This document shows, piece by piece, positions 45,628-54,176 of a DNA stretch of 64,000 bases. Source of the DNA: Jiangella sp. DSM 45060 (GTDB lineage Bacteria; Actinomycetota; Actinomycetes; Jiangellales; Jiangellaceae); NCBI RefSeq assembly GCF_900105175.1, contig NZ_LT629771.1:7150622-7214621 (forward strand), in the 5' to 3' direction. The translations under genes were made by a program, and so were the position numbers. The notes under the pieces are model-generated. The model was not told the origin of the DNA. It worked only from the letters and a program-made list of their open reading frames with translations, and ran no database searches. Every line of letters begins with the position of its first letter. Position 1 is the first letter of the stretch.

Positions 45628-47012
45628 CGCTCGGACCCGTCGTCGGCGTGGACGGCCCGCAGCGCCGCGCCGAACGCGTCGATCACGCGGTCGATCTCCT
45701 CGTCGGTGATGACCAGCGGCGGCAGGAACCGGACGACGGCGTCGTGCGTGCCGCCGACCTCGACGATGACGCCGCGCTCCAACATCGCGCGCTGGACGCG
45801 GCCGGCCAGCCAGCCGTCCGGTACCGGGACGCCGTCGGCGTCGACCACGCCCGGATCGACCAGCTCGGCGCCGGACATCAGGCCGCGGCCGCGCACGTGC
45901 CCGACCCGCGGGTCGTCCGCGGCGACCGTGAGCAGTCCTTCGGTCAGACGGCGGCCGGCCTCGCGGGCCCGCTGCGCCAGCCCGGCGCGGACCACCTCAC
46001 GGATCGTCGCCGCGCCCGCCGCCAGCGCCAGCGTCTGCCCGCGGAACGTGCCCGCGTGCGCGCCCGGCTGCCAGCCGTCCAGCTCGCCACGGTGGACGAC
46101 GACCGCCAGCGGCAGGCCGCCGCCGATCGCCTTCGACAGCACCAGGACGTCCGGGTCCAGCCCGATCGCGTCGCTGGCCCACAGGTCGCCGGTGCGGCCG
46201 AGCCCCGTCTGCACCTCGTCGGCGATGAGGACGGTGCCGGCGGCCCGGGTGCTGCGCCGGACGGTGGCGGCGAACGTCGCGGGCATGGGGTGCACGCCGC
46301 CCTCGCCCTGCACCGGCTCGGCGATGACGGCGGCCGGCGTCGCGATGCCGCTGAGGTCGTCCGCCAGTGCCCACTCGACCAGGCGGCCGGCCATCGCCGC
46401 GCCGTCCTCCAGGCCGAAGGGCGAGCGGAACGCCGTCGGAAACGGCAGGTGGTGGACATCGGGCAGCAGCGTGCCCAGCGGTTCCTTCACCGCTTTGCGG
46501 CCGGTGAGCGCGAGCGTGCCCTGCGTCATGCCGTGGTAGGCGCCGCCGAACGCGACCAGGCCGGACCGGCCGGTGGCGGTGCGGGCCAGCTTGACCGCCG
46601 CTTCGACGGCGTCGGCGCCGGTCGGGCCGCAGAACAGGATGCGCCCGTCGCGCAGGTGCTCGGGCAGGACGGCGAACAGCTGCTCGACGAACCGGTCCCG
46701 GACCGGCGTCGGCAGGTCCAGCGTGCTCAGCGGCGCATGGTCGTCGAGCACGTCGCGCAGCGCCTGGACGACGACCGGGTGGTGGTGGCCGAGGGCCAGC
46801 GCGCCGGCGCCGGCGAGGCAGTCGAGGTACTCGCGGCCGTGGTGGTCGCGGACGGTGGACCCTTCGGCCGACGCGAGCGCGACGGGCAGCCGACGCGGAT
46901 AGGAGCGGGCGGAGGATTCTCGGCGGCGCTGGCGTTCCAGCAGGTCATCGGCGGTTTCGGCGGTTCCGGTTGCTGGTGGTTCGGCGAGCCTGAGACCCTC
47001 GTGGTACGCCAC
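45624..47012 (-). CDS. rhbA: Diaminobutyrate-2-oxoglutarate aminotransferase (RhbA/Dat-like)
   Basis: The 462-residue class III aminotransferase matches the Dat/RhbA/EctB branch: SYPRRLPVALASAEGSTVRD, CGPTGADAVEAAVKLART, YHGMTQGTLALTG, IADEVQTGLGRTG and PLP lysine in VLVLSKAIGGGLPLAVVV. It makes L-2,4-diaminobutyrate from aspartate semialdehyde and glutamate. The GTG start has AAAGGA about 8 nt upstream. As first gene of the six-gene operon, it lies 38 nt downstream of the iron box. No ectoine genes are near, so a siderophore role is favoured. Confidence 0.94.
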   Translation of the reverse strand: MAYHEGLRLAEPPATGTAETADDLLERQRRRESSARSYPRRLPVALASAEGSTVRDHHGREYLDCLAGAGALALGHHHPVVVQALRDVLDDHAPLSTLDLPTPVRDRFVEQLFAVLPEHLRDGRILFCGPTGADAVEAAVKLARTATGRSGLVAFGGAYHGMTQGTLALTGRKAVKEPLGTLLPDVHHLPFPTAFRSPFGLEDGAAMAGRLVEWALADDLSGIATPAAVIAEPVQGEGGVHPMPATFAATVRRSTRAAGTVLIADEVQTGLGRTGDLWASDAIGLDPDVLVLSKAIGGGLPLAVVVHRGELDGWQPGAHAGTFRGQTLALAAGAATIREVVRAGLAQRAREAGRRLTEGLLTVAADDPRVGHVRGRGLMSGAELVDPGVVDADGVPVPDGWLAGRVQRAMLERGVIVEVGGTHDAVVRFLPPLVITDEEIDRVIDAFGAALRAVHADDGSER

Positions 47013-47049
47013 GGGCGCGGTCCTTTCACGGGGAATGATCGACAGTCAA

Positions 47050-47068
47050 CTAGGTTTGCCTAACCTAA
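47050..47068. promoter_or_regulatory. DtxR/IdeR iron box controlling the siderophore operon
   Basis: CTAGGTTTGCCTAACCTAA matches the 19-bp DtxR/IdeR consensus at 16 positions. It is in the 77-bp gap upstream of the rhbA-like gene. Repression by iron-loaded regulator is the standard logic for siderophore operons in actinomycetes. Confidence 0.88.
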
Positions 47069-47089
47069 CTCAGACTGCAAGCGATCTGG

Positions 47090-47947
47090 TCAGACCCCCG
47101 GGATCGGCGCGACCCCCGGCACCGTCACGTCCTGCGGGTCGTAGGCGATGCAGACGGCGGTCCGCTGCTCCGGCCACCCGTACTCGAGCGGATAGACGTA
47201 GATGTAGCCGACGATCGCGTCGGTGCTGACGGTGCTCGGCGGGTTCGTCCTCATCTCGTCCCGGCAGCGGCGGTCGGTCTCTTGACGCGCCGCCGGCTGC
47301 CCCGGGTAGGCACGGGCCTCGTCGCCGGTCCCGTCGCCGAGCTGGAAGACGGCGTAGATCTCGCCCTCGTGCGGGCCGGTGCACGGCACCACCGGCAGGT
47401 CGGCGGGCCTCGGCAGGTCGTCCGCATCGAGCCCGCTCAGCCCGTCGACGCACTCTCCGTCGGCGCGATCGGCCCACGAGACGCGCTCGCCGTCGTCGCG
47501 CAGGACCTGGGTCGGAGTGCCGCCGAGCACCAGGACGGCCGTCCACACGCCCGCTGCCACCATGCCGACGATGGCGTGCCAGCGGCCGTCCTGCCTCCGC
47601 TCGGCGACCTGGCCGAGCGCGATGACGCCGAAGATCAGCGCCAGCGGGATCAGCGGGAGCAGGCCGCACACCAGCGCGGCGATCGCGAACCCGTTCGTCC
47701 CGGGCGTCCGCTGATCGGGCGTCCACGGCGGCTGGCCGCCGCCCGGTGCGGGGCCGGTTGTCGGGAACGGCCCCTGATGCTGCGGGTACGGCCGGTATGG
47801 GGGGTGCGACCAGTCGGCACGCGAGCCCGCGGCCGCGTCGGACGGTCCCGGTGCGCCGGCTTCGTGGTCAGGCAGCCGGGTCCAGCCGGCGGACGGACCC
47901 CGGCGCGAGCCCTCCTCGGACGACGTCGGCGCGGCGGGCTCGGACAT
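47090..47947 (-). CDS. DUF4190/septum-formation-domain membrane protein
   Basis: The 285-residue protein has a Pro/Gly-rich cytoplasmic N-terminus of about 85 residues, then two helices in a DUF4190 unit (FAIAALVCGLLPLIPLALIF and IVGMVAAGVWTAVLVLGG). Outside is a septum-formation-type domain with four cysteines (GECVDG, VPCTGPHEGEIYAVFQL, DRRCRDE, TAVCIAY). The family occurs widely in actinomycetes; its exact role is not established. It lies upstream of the siderophore operon on the same strand but the iron box separates them. Confidence 0.9.
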   Translation of the reverse strand: MSEPAAPTSSEEGSRRGPSAGWTRLPDHEAGAPGPSDAAAGSRADWSHPPYRPYPQHQGPFPTTGPAPGGGQPPWTPDQRTPGTNGFAIAALVCGLLPLIPLALIFGVIALGQVAERRQDGRWHAIVGMVAAGVWTAVLVLGGTPTQVLRDDGERVSWADRADGECVDGLSGLDADDLPRPADLPVVPCTGPHEGEIYAVFQLGDGTGDEARAYPGQPAARQETDRRCRDEMRTNPPSTVSTDAIVGYIYVYPLEYGWPEQRTAVCIAYDPQDVTVPGVAPIPGV

Positions 47948-47953
47948 GGGGGC

Positions 47954-47959
47954 ACGGTA
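47954..47959 (-). promoter_or_regulatory. -10 element, leaderless start of DUF4190 gene
   Basis: On the minus strand TACCGT is followed by GCCCCC and then the ATG at 47947. There is no ribosome site. Confidence 0.5.
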
Positions 47960-48109
47960 GCGCCGGGCCCGGACTCAACGCGCGCTCGGCTCGGTCGCCA
48001 CGTGACATGCCATACCTCTCGTGCGAAACGTCACAAAACGATAACCTCGGCGGACATCGGTCGATCTTGACTGGTCCTGCCCTGTCGGTCTGCGGAGAGG
48101 AACGCGTTC

Positions 48110-49477
48110 ATGAGACGTACCGGTCACTCCCGTTCGAGTCGTCGCACCGTCATGCTGGCCGCGGCCGCCGTCCTGGCCGTCCCCGCGGCCGCCGTCCCCA
48201 CCGCCGTGGGCGCGGCGTCGCCGTCGGCGTCGTCCACCGCGACCGCCGACCTACCCAGCGGCAACACCGCCTACCGGACGCTGGCCGACTACGAGGCCGA
48301 CCTCGCTGAGCTGGTCGCCGACCACCCCGACCTCGTCAAACCGATCACGCTGCCCTACCCGACGACGTCCGGGCGCACCGTCCGCGGCGTCGAGATCAGC
48401 ACGAACGTCAACGCCGACGACGGCAAGCCCACCTTCGTCGATGTCGGCATGCACCACGGCAACGAGTTCCCGAGCGGCGAGCTGACCATGGAGTTCGCCA
48501 TCGACCTCGTCCAGCGCGCCGCCGCCGGCGACCGTTCGGTGACCCGGCTGCTGGACCGCGCCCGCGTCGTCGTCGTGCCGATCGTCAACGTCGACGGGTT
48601 CGTCCGCGGCCGCCGTCAGACCGACACCAACACCGACATGAACCGCAACTACGGCCTGGGCTGGCTGCCGATCTCCACCGGCGGCGCGGCCGCGTGGTCC
48701 GAGCCGGAGACGCGGAACATCGAGTGGCTGCTGTCGACCCGGCAGGCGACGGTGTTCAACACCCAGCACACCTGCATCCAGGTCGTCCTGTACCCGCCGC
48801 TGCAGCTCGCCGCCGGCCCTGCCCAGGACGTCGACCGGCTGCACGCCCTCGCGTCCGAGGTCGCGTCGATCTATGGCCCGGGCTACAAGGCGCTGCCGTC
48901 GGCGGAGGACTACGAGACGACCGGCGAGGCGATCGACTGGGCCTACTACGCCACCCGCGGGCTCGCGCTCACCACCGAGACGTGCCCCGACGCGGGTGTC
49001 GCGCGGACCTATGAGACGCAGGTGCTCGACGTGTACGACGAGCACCGCGATGCGATGACGACCATGCTCGCGACCGCCGCCGACCCCGCCCAGTACGCCG
49101 TCATCGACGGCAAGGGGCCGAAGGGCGCCGTGCTGCGCATCACCAAGGCGTTCGACATGTACACCAGCCCCTACGCCCAGCCCGACGGCGCCACCCGGCC
49201 GTCGTCGTTCACGACCACGCTGACGTCGGATCTCACGCTCGGGCGGAACGGCAAGTTCGAGTGGGCCGTGAACCCGTCGTACCGGCCGATCCCGGCGTAC
49301 CAGGAAGACGGGATCCACGGGTTCCAGACCGGGTTCTACGAGGAGCCGTGGATCCTGACCTGCGAACGCCCCGACGGCACCGTCCTCCAGACCGTCCCCG
49401 TCAACGTCGACCTCGGCGAGACGGTCACCGTCGACCTCAAGCAGTGCCGCCGCGACTTCCACCGGTCGCGGCCGTAG
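48110..49477 (+). CDS. Secreted M14-family zinc carboxypeptidase
   Basis: The 455-residue protein starts with a basic N-terminus and hydrophobic segment ending near AVPTAVGAA, a Sec signal peptide. The M14 zinc site is present: HHGNEFPSGE (HxxE near residue 115) and a later histidine in FNTQHTC. DMNRNYGLGW is the substrate-binding Asn-Arg region, and TTETCPD supplies the likely catalytic glutamate. It would remove C-terminal residues from peptides outside the cell. GGAGAGGA precedes the ATG at a good distance. Confidence 0.9.
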   Translation: MRRTGHSRSSRRTVMLAAAAVLAVPAAAVPTAVGAASPSASSTATADLPSGNTAYRTLADYEADLAELVADHPDLVKPITLPYPTTSGRTVRGVEISTNVNADDGKPTFVDVGMHHGNEFPSGELTMEFAIDLVQRAAAGDRSVTRLLDRARVVVVPIVNVDGFVRGRRQTDTNTDMNRNYGLGWLPISTGGAAAWSEPETRNIEWLLSTRQATVFNTQHTCIQVVLYPPLQLAAGPAQDVDRLHALASEVASIYGPGYKALPSAEDYETTGEAIDWAYYATRGLALTTETCPDAGVARTYETQVLDVYDEHRDAMTTMLATAADPAQYAVIDGKGPKGAVLRITKAFDMYTSPYAQPDGATRPSSFTTTLTSDLTLGRNGKFEWAVNPSYRPIPAYQEDGIHGFQTGFYEEPWILTCERPDGTVLQTVPVNVDLGETVTVDLKQCRRDFHRSRP

Positions 49478-49497
49478 GTCAGCAGCTTTCGACCCTC

Positions 49498-49539
49498 CGT
49501 GGTCATGGGCCGGCGTGCGAGCGTCGGCCCATGACCACG
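49498..49539. promoter_or_regulatory. Perfect 15-bp inverted repeat enclosing the next start codon
   Basis: CGTGGTCATGGGCCG and its exact complement at 49525-49539 are separated by 12 nt. The ATG of the following gene (49531) lies inside the right arm. In RNA, a strong hairpin would hide the start; in DNA, it is a repressor-style operator. Confidence 0.8.
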
Positions 49540-50424
49540 TTTCCCGTCGTGTTCGAGAGCAACGGCACGCTGCTGGCCGGCCGCGTGCACCGTGCCGGCG
49601 ACGACCTGCTGGAGCGGCAGCCGGCCGTTCTCGTGACCGGCTCCTGGCTGACCGTCAAGGAACAGATGGCCGACCGGTACGCCGCCGAACTGGCCGCCCG
49701 CGGGTACACCGCCATCACGTTCGACTTCGCCGGCTTCGGCGAGAGCGGCGGCGAGCCCCGTCAGTTCGAGCTGCCGAGCCGCAAGATCGCCGACATCGTC
49801 GCGGCCGCCCGGTTCGCCTCGTCGCTGTCGTTCGTCCGGCCCGGCGGCCTCGGCTACGTCGGGGTGTGCGCGAGCGCCCAGTACGCGCTGGCGGCGATCG
49901 GTTCCGGCGCGCCTGTGACGTCGTTCGCCGGCGTCGCCGGCTGGTTCCACGACACCGAGTCGGTCGCCCCGTTCTACGGCGGCCCCGACGGCGTGCGGCT
50001 GCGTCTGGATCGGGCGGCCCTCGCGTTGGAGGAGCTCCGCCGCGACCGCACCGTCGTGACGGTGCCCGCCTATGCCGCCGGGTCCGACCGCGCCGGCATG
50101 TCCCTGGAGATGGACTACTACGCCAACCCGGCCCGCGGCGCCGTGCCGTCCTGGCGCAACGAGATGGCCGAGGCGTCGTGGCTGCCGTGGCTCACGTTCG
50201 ACGGCCTGTCGGCGGCTGACGTCGTGGCAGCACCGACGCTGTTCGTCCACTCGGACGACTGCGTGTTCCCGTCGCACGTCGAGGCGCTGCGGTCGCGGCT
50301 GCGCGGGCCGGTGTCGGTCGCATGGGGTTCGGGGTCGCAGACCGACTTCTACGACCAGCCGGCCCAGGTCGCCTTCGCCGTCGAGGCGTTGGACGCGCAC
50401 TTCGCGAAGACGCTGCCCGCCTGA
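49531..50424 (+). CDS. Alpha/beta hydrolase with cysteine nucleophile elbow (YcjY-like)
   Basis: The 297-residue protein has an alpha/beta-hydrolase core: TGSWLTVKEQMADRYAAELA, FDFAGFGESGG, the elbow GVCASAQYAL with Cys where Ser usually stands, SWRNEMAEASWLPWLTFDG, and LFVHSDDCVFPSH. The final histidine region reads SQTDFYDQP. Cys elbows occur in dienelactone-hydrolase and YcjY-type relatives. The long frame upstream is antisense or out of frame with the carboxypeptidase. There is no clear ribosome site; the start is inside an inverted repeat. Confidence 0.85.
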   Translation: MTTFPVVFESNGTLLAGRVHRAGDDLLERQPAVLVTGSWLTVKEQMADRYAAELAARGYTAITFDFAGFGESGGEPRQFELPSRKIADIVAAARFASSLSFVRPGGLGYVGVCASAQYALAAIGSGAPVTSFAGVAGWFHDTESVAPFYGGPDGVRLRLDRAALALEELRRDRTVVTVPAYAAGSDRAGMSLEMDYYANPARGAVPSWRNEMAEASWLPWLTFDGLSAADVVAAPTLFVHSDDCVFPSHVEALRSRLRGPVSVAWGSGSQTDFYDQPAQVAFAVEALDAHFAKTLPA

Positions 50425-50572
50425 CGGTCCGGCGGCCGGCGATGGCGCGGACGTCGTCGTGGACGCGGCTGCGGCGCCCGCTTTGACAGCCGCTCCGACA
50501 GCCGCTCCGACAGCCTCCGTCCGTGCTGCCAGCCCGGCGCGCCGGAACAGCGGCCGGCCGTCGCTCCGGGGC
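50425..50572. other. Gap with short tandem repeat
   Basis: The 148-bp gap between convergent genes contains GACAGCCGCTCC twice in tandem and then a partial third copy, near 50485-50517. No gene is seen. Confidence 0.6.
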
Positions 50573-51145
50573 TCAGCCGCCGTCGGCGTCGTCAGCGGAA
50601 CCGTGAGCGGCGTAGTAGCGGCGCGACTTGTCGCGGCTGCCGCAGGTGGCCATGCTGCACCAGCGGCGCAGGCCGTTCTTGCTGGTGTCGAGGAACAGCC
50701 AGTGGCACGACGGGCAGTCGCCGAGGCGGTGCAGCGGTCCCCGCGTGAGCAGCCCGATCGCCGACGCCGCGACCTCCCAGATCAGCACCCGCAACGTCTG
50801 CGGCTGCGCCCACGACACCCGGAAGGTCTCGCCGTCGTCGACGAAGCGGCCGCGCGCGATGCCCTCCGTGTGCAGGCCGTGCACCACGTCGAGATCGTCC
50901 GGCGCCGGCCGTTCGCCGTGCGCCAGCGGCTGGAACACCCGGAACACCGTCTCGCGCAGGTCGCGGGCGACCGGGAGCGCGAACCGCAGGCTCGGATCGC
51001 CGTCGACGGGGTGCCCGGCGGCGCGCGCCCACGTCACGACCTCCTGCGGCGACGCCAGCCAGTCGCGCCGGGCGACCGGGCGCGCGTTGACGGTGTTGGC
51101 GAAGTCGAGGCAGAGCGCGTTGCCGACCAGTTCGACGTCGGTCAT
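50573..51145 (-). CDS. CGNR zinc-finger regulator with ABATE domain
   Basis: The 190-residue protein has an N-terminal ABATE (DUF1470) region beginning LVGNALCLDFANTVNARP. It ends in the CGNR zinc finger: CPSCHWLFLDTSKN, then RRWCSMATCGSRDKSRRYY, with four cysteines in place. Such proteins are thought to be DNA-binding regulators. The start appears leaderless: TATTCT on the minus strand, 7 nt, ATG. It is divergent from an MFS transporter, which is its likely target. Confidence 0.93.
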   Translation of the reverse strand: MTDVELVGNALCLDFANTVNARPVARRDWLASPQEVVTWARAAGHPVDGDPSLRFALPVARDLRETVFRVFQPLAHGERPAPDDLDVVHGLHTEGIARGRFVDDGETFRVSWAQPQTLRVLIWEVAASAIGLLTRGPLHRLGDCPSCHWLFLDTSKNGLRRWCSMATCGSRDKSRRYYAAHGSADDADGG

Positions 51146-51152
51146 GCGGCCC

Positions 51153-51158
51153 AGAATA
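51153..51158 (-). promoter_or_regulatory. -10 element, leaderless start of CGNR gene
   Basis: TATTCT (minus strand) is followed by 7 nt and the ATG at 51145 with no ribosome site between. Confidence 0.5.
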
Positions 51159-51177
51159 TCTCACCGTTCATCAGGCG

Positions 51178-51199
51178 TTGACAGGTAAGAACGACCTGT
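51178..51199. promoter_or_regulatory. TTGACA overlapping an ACAGGT-N7-ACCTGT dyad
   Basis: A perfect rightward -35 (TTGACA, 51178-51183) runs into ACAGGT-aagaacg-ACCTGT (51181-51199), a perfect 6-bp dyad in the 81-99 bp gap between divergent CGNR and MFS genes. The layout is that of an operator that controls both promoters, perhaps bound by the CGNR protein. Confidence 0.5.
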
Positions 51200-51244
51200 G
51201 CCAGAACTACAACCAGCAAAACGCCGATGAAGGGTGAGAATCCG

Positions 51245-52519
51245 ATGCGTGCGCTCCCGGTGTCGTTGGGCCGGTCGTTCAACGGGCTGTGGTTCGGCAC
51301 CGGGGCGGCGAATCTCGGCGACGGCATGGCGCTGTTCGTGCTGCCGTTGCTGGCGATCGCCGTCGACGCGTCCGCCGGTGGCGTCGCCGCGGTGACGGCG
51401 GCTCTGACGCTGGCGTGGCCGGTGTTCGGGCTGCACGCGGGCTGGATCGTCGACCGCGTCGACCGGCGGGCGCTGCTGACCACGGTGAACGTGGTGCGCG
51501 GACTGGTGCTGGGCGGGGTGACGGCCGCCTTCCTGACCGACGCGCTGTCGCTGCCGCTGATCCTGGTCGCCGCGGTGCTGCTCGGTGTGGCCGAGACGCT
51601 GGTGGACACCGCGCTGACCTCGACCATCCCACTGGTGGTCGAGCCGGTCGGGCGCAGCCGCGCGAACGCGCGCATCGAGGCGACCATCAACGTGGCGAAC
51701 CAGCTGGCCGGCCCGCCGCTCGCCGGCCTGCTCGCCGGCGCGACGCTGGCCCTGGCCACCGGCGCCAGCGCGGCCCTCTACCTCGTCGCCGTCGCCGGGG
51801 TGCTCATGATGACGCTGCGCCGCCCGCAGCCCGACGCGCCTGCCGAAGCGAGCGCCGTGCCCGCCGGGCGGCGGCGGGGCGAGCTGGTCGCCGGGTTCCG
51901 GTTCCTGTGGCGCCAGCCGGTCGTGCGGATCCTGACGTTGTTCACGGCGGCCATGAACGTCGTCTGGGCGGTGGCGACCGCGCTGCTCGTCGTCTACGTC
52001 GTCGAGCCGGGACCGCTGGGGTTGACGGCCGCGCAGTACGGGCTGCTGCTGACGGCGATGGCGGTCGGCGGGCTGATCGCGTCGGTGCTGGTCGAGCCGC
52101 TGCGCCGGTGGGTCGGCACCACCCGCCTGATGATCGCCGACGCCGTCGGGACGGTGCTGTTCGTGGCGCCGGTCGCGTTCGACGCCGGGATCTGGGCGGT
52201 CGCGGGCGGCGCCGTCGTCGCGGGGGCGGGGTCGAGCATCTGGCGCATCCTCGCGGGCACGATCCGGCAGAACCTGTCGCCGCCGGAGCTGCTCGGCCGC
52301 ATCTACTCGGCGTCGCGGATGATCAGCTGGGGCGTCATCCCGGCGAGCGCCGCCCTGGCCGGCGTCATCGCGGAGGTGTGGGGGCTGCGGACGGCGTTCG
52401 TGGCGGCGACGGCGCTCGGCGTGGCGGTGCTGGCGGCGTTCGTGCCGTTCGCGCTCCGGACCGACCTCGCCGCCGCCGTCCGGGGTCCGGCCGACGACGC
52501 GGTCCCGGCTGCGTCCTAG
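51245..52519 (+). CDS. MFS transporter, efflux-like
   Basis: The 424-residue protein (430 if ATG 51227 is used) has about 12 hydrophobic segments and the layout of the MFS_3/enterobactin-exporter-like group: LWFGTGAANLGDGMALFVLP, DRVDRRALL, WRQPVVRILTLFTAAMN. AAGGGTGAG stands 9 nt before ATG 51245. Drug or metabolite export is typical. It is divergent from the CGNR regulator and overlaps the next convergent small gene by 4 bp. Confidence 0.9.
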   Translation: MRALPVSLGRSFNGLWFGTGAANLGDGMALFVLPLLAIAVDASAGGVAAVTAALTLAWPVFGLHAGWIVDRVDRRALLTTVNVVRGLVLGGVTAAFLTDALSLPLILVAAVLLGVAETLVDTALTSTIPLVVEPVGRSRANARIEATINVANQLAGPPLAGLLAGATLALATGASAALYLVAVAGVLMMTLRRPQPDAPAEASAVPAGRRRGELVAGFRFLWRQPVVRILTLFTAAMNVVWAVATALLVVYVVEPGPLGLTAAQYGLLLTAMAVGGLIASVLVEPLRRWVGTTRLMIADAVGTVLFVAPVAFDAGIWAVAGGAVVAGAGSSIWRILAGTIRQNLSPPELLGRIYSASRMISWGVIPASAALAGVIAEVWGLRTAFVAATALGVAVLAAFVPFALRTDLAAAVRGPADDAVPAAS

Positions 52520-52737
52520 CGGCCCGTCGTCCGGTCCGAGCCGACAACGCGAATGCCGTACTGGTCGATGACGTGCGTGGTGTGGCCGTACTTGTCGGCA
52601 TGTCCCTGGGCCACGTGCTCAGCGCTGCCATAGGAGGAGAACCTGCGGCCGGCCTTCTTGCAGACCGGGCAGAACGCCCGGTACGACGGCGCCGGGCGCG
52701 CGTCAGTGCTCTGGCCCTCAGAGGGCACCGGTCTCAC
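52516..52737 (-). CDS. Small CxxC protein of unknown function
   Basis: The 73-residue frame starts at a GTG preceded by AAGGATCAGGG. It contains FCPVCKKAGRRFSSYGSAEH and a second His-rich run (AQGHADKYGHTTHVID), which together look like a zinc-binding module (CxxC with His pair). No family is recognised. It is tail to tail with the MFS gene. Composition is consistent with coding; small size keeps confidence moderate. Confidence 0.5.
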   Translation of the reverse strand: MRPVPSEGQSTDARPAPSYRAFCPVCKKAGRRFSSYGSAEHVAQGHADKYGHTTHVIDQYGIRVVGSDRTTGR

Positions 52738-52893
52738 CCCTGATCCTTCAACCGAGCCGCGTCCATCGTGTCCCTCCAGTCCTCTCGAACAGCGGGACGA
52801 CCGTTCACCGGTGCCATCGCTCGACGGCCCGGAATGGACGCGGGCGGGCGCCGGCGATCATCGGTGGAGTCAGCCGGCGCGCGCTCCGAAGGC

Positions 52894-54066
52894 CTACTCG
52901 GCGAACGCCGGGTAGAGGCGGGGCGGTGGCGCGCCGGCATCGGGCCAGCGCCGCACCATCGCCTCGGCCAGCTCGGCGGACCAGAGCGCGAGGTCGGGCA
53001 GGGCGCCGGCGCGAGCCGCGAGCCGCCGGAACACCCCGAGCTGCTGCACCAGCTGAGCCCGCCGCCGCCAGCTGTCGTACACCGACTGGTCCGGCCGCGC
53101 GAGGAGTGGAAGGCGGGTCACGCGGCCGGCCAACGCGGCGGCCGCGCCGACCGCGAGCATCTCGTCGTACGCCGGCCACGCGTCGGCCGGCAGCGAACCC
53201 GCCAGCACGCCCCGGTACGCGCGGTCGGCGTCGGCGACGACGCCGGCCGGCAGGATCGACCAGTTCGGGCTGTGGTGCGGAAACGGATAGTGCAGGAACG
53301 AGACGTCGGGGCCGAGATGCCCGTATCGGCTGCCTTCGAAGTCGACCAGCCGCACGCCGTGCTCGGTGACGAGTGCGTTGGTCGGGTTGAGGTCGTCGTG
53401 CACCAGGGCCGCGAAGGCGCCCGGGTCGTCGAGCTGCGAGCGGACGAGCGCGACGTCGGCCCGCGCCGTCCGGGCGTCCGGGAGGCCGAGGTCCGCGCAC
53501 GCCTCCTCGACGACACGCCAGCGGCGGATGCCGCCGATCCCCGTGCTGCCGCCCGTCGTCACGTCGGCCGCGCCGAACTCGGCCAAGGCCGCCTCGTGGT
53601 CGGCGCGGCGCCCCAACGTGCTCGCGTGCAGCCGCCCGACGGCGCGGCCGTACTCCACCATCGCCGCGGCCGCACGGTCCCGGTCGTCCCCGAGGAGCAC
53701 CTGCTCGAGCGTCGGCCACGTCCCGAGGTCGGACTGCACGACGACACCGGCCTCGTCGTCGGCGAGGATCACCCGCGCGGCGACGTCGCTTCGTCCGAGC
53801 GTCCGCAACCCGGCGATCTCGCGCCGCAGGTACGCCGGCCCGCCGTGCCCGTCGCCGTCCACCCGCCTCGTCTTCACGATGACCGTGCGACCCGGGCCGT
53901 CGTCGCCGCCCAGACCGGGCAGCTCCCGATCGAACACCAGCCGCGTCACCGGCGCCCAGGCGTGGCCGACGCCGTCCGCCTCCAGGACGACCGGTCGTCG
54001 CCCGCAGATCGCGGACAACCCGTCCAGCACGACGTCGCGGCGCGCAGGCGTCAGCGGATGATGCAC
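52894..54066 (-). CDS. Aminoglycoside-phosphotransferase-like kinase
   Basis: The 390-residue protein starts at a GTG with GGGAG 7 nt upstream; the open frame continues to 54198 but would overlap the divergent neighbour. APH-type motifs are present: VIVKTR (ATP lysine), the catalytic loop LVHDDLNPTNALV and metal-binding VDFEG. Such kinases phosphorylate antibiotics, choline, sugars or other small alcohols. Nothing nearby identifies the substrate. Confidence 0.88.
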   Translation of the reverse strand: MHHPLTPARRDVVLDGLSAICGRRPVVLEADGVGHAWAPVTRLVFDRELPGLGGDDGPGRTVIVKTRRVDGDGHGGPAYLRREIAGLRTLGRSDVAARVILADDEAGVVVQSDLGTWPTLEQVLLGDDRDRAAAAMVEYGRAVGRLHASTLGRRADHEAALAEFGAADVTTGGSTGIGGIRRWRVVEEACADLGLPDARTARADVALVRSQLDDPGAFAALVHDDLNPTNALVTEHGVRLVDFEGSRYGHLGPDVSFLHYPFPHHSPNWSILPAGVVADADRAYRGVLAGSLPADAWPAYDEMLAVGAAAALAGRVTRLPLLARPDQSVYDSWRRRAQLVQQLGVFRRLAARAGALPDLALWSAELAEAMVRRWPDAGAPPPRLYPAFAE

Positions 54067-54176
54067 GCTCGGGCTCCCAGGGTGCCGACGATGGTCGGTC
54101 CGTAGCGTAACGACGCGGCCCGCGACGCCGGCGTCGTCCGGCCCACACTGTCGGACCCGCGTGCGAGCATGGCCGG

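Noticed and set aside
50485-50517. Tandem 12-mer as a regulatory iteron
   Set aside because: Two and a half copies in a gap between convergent genes; likely simple slippage.
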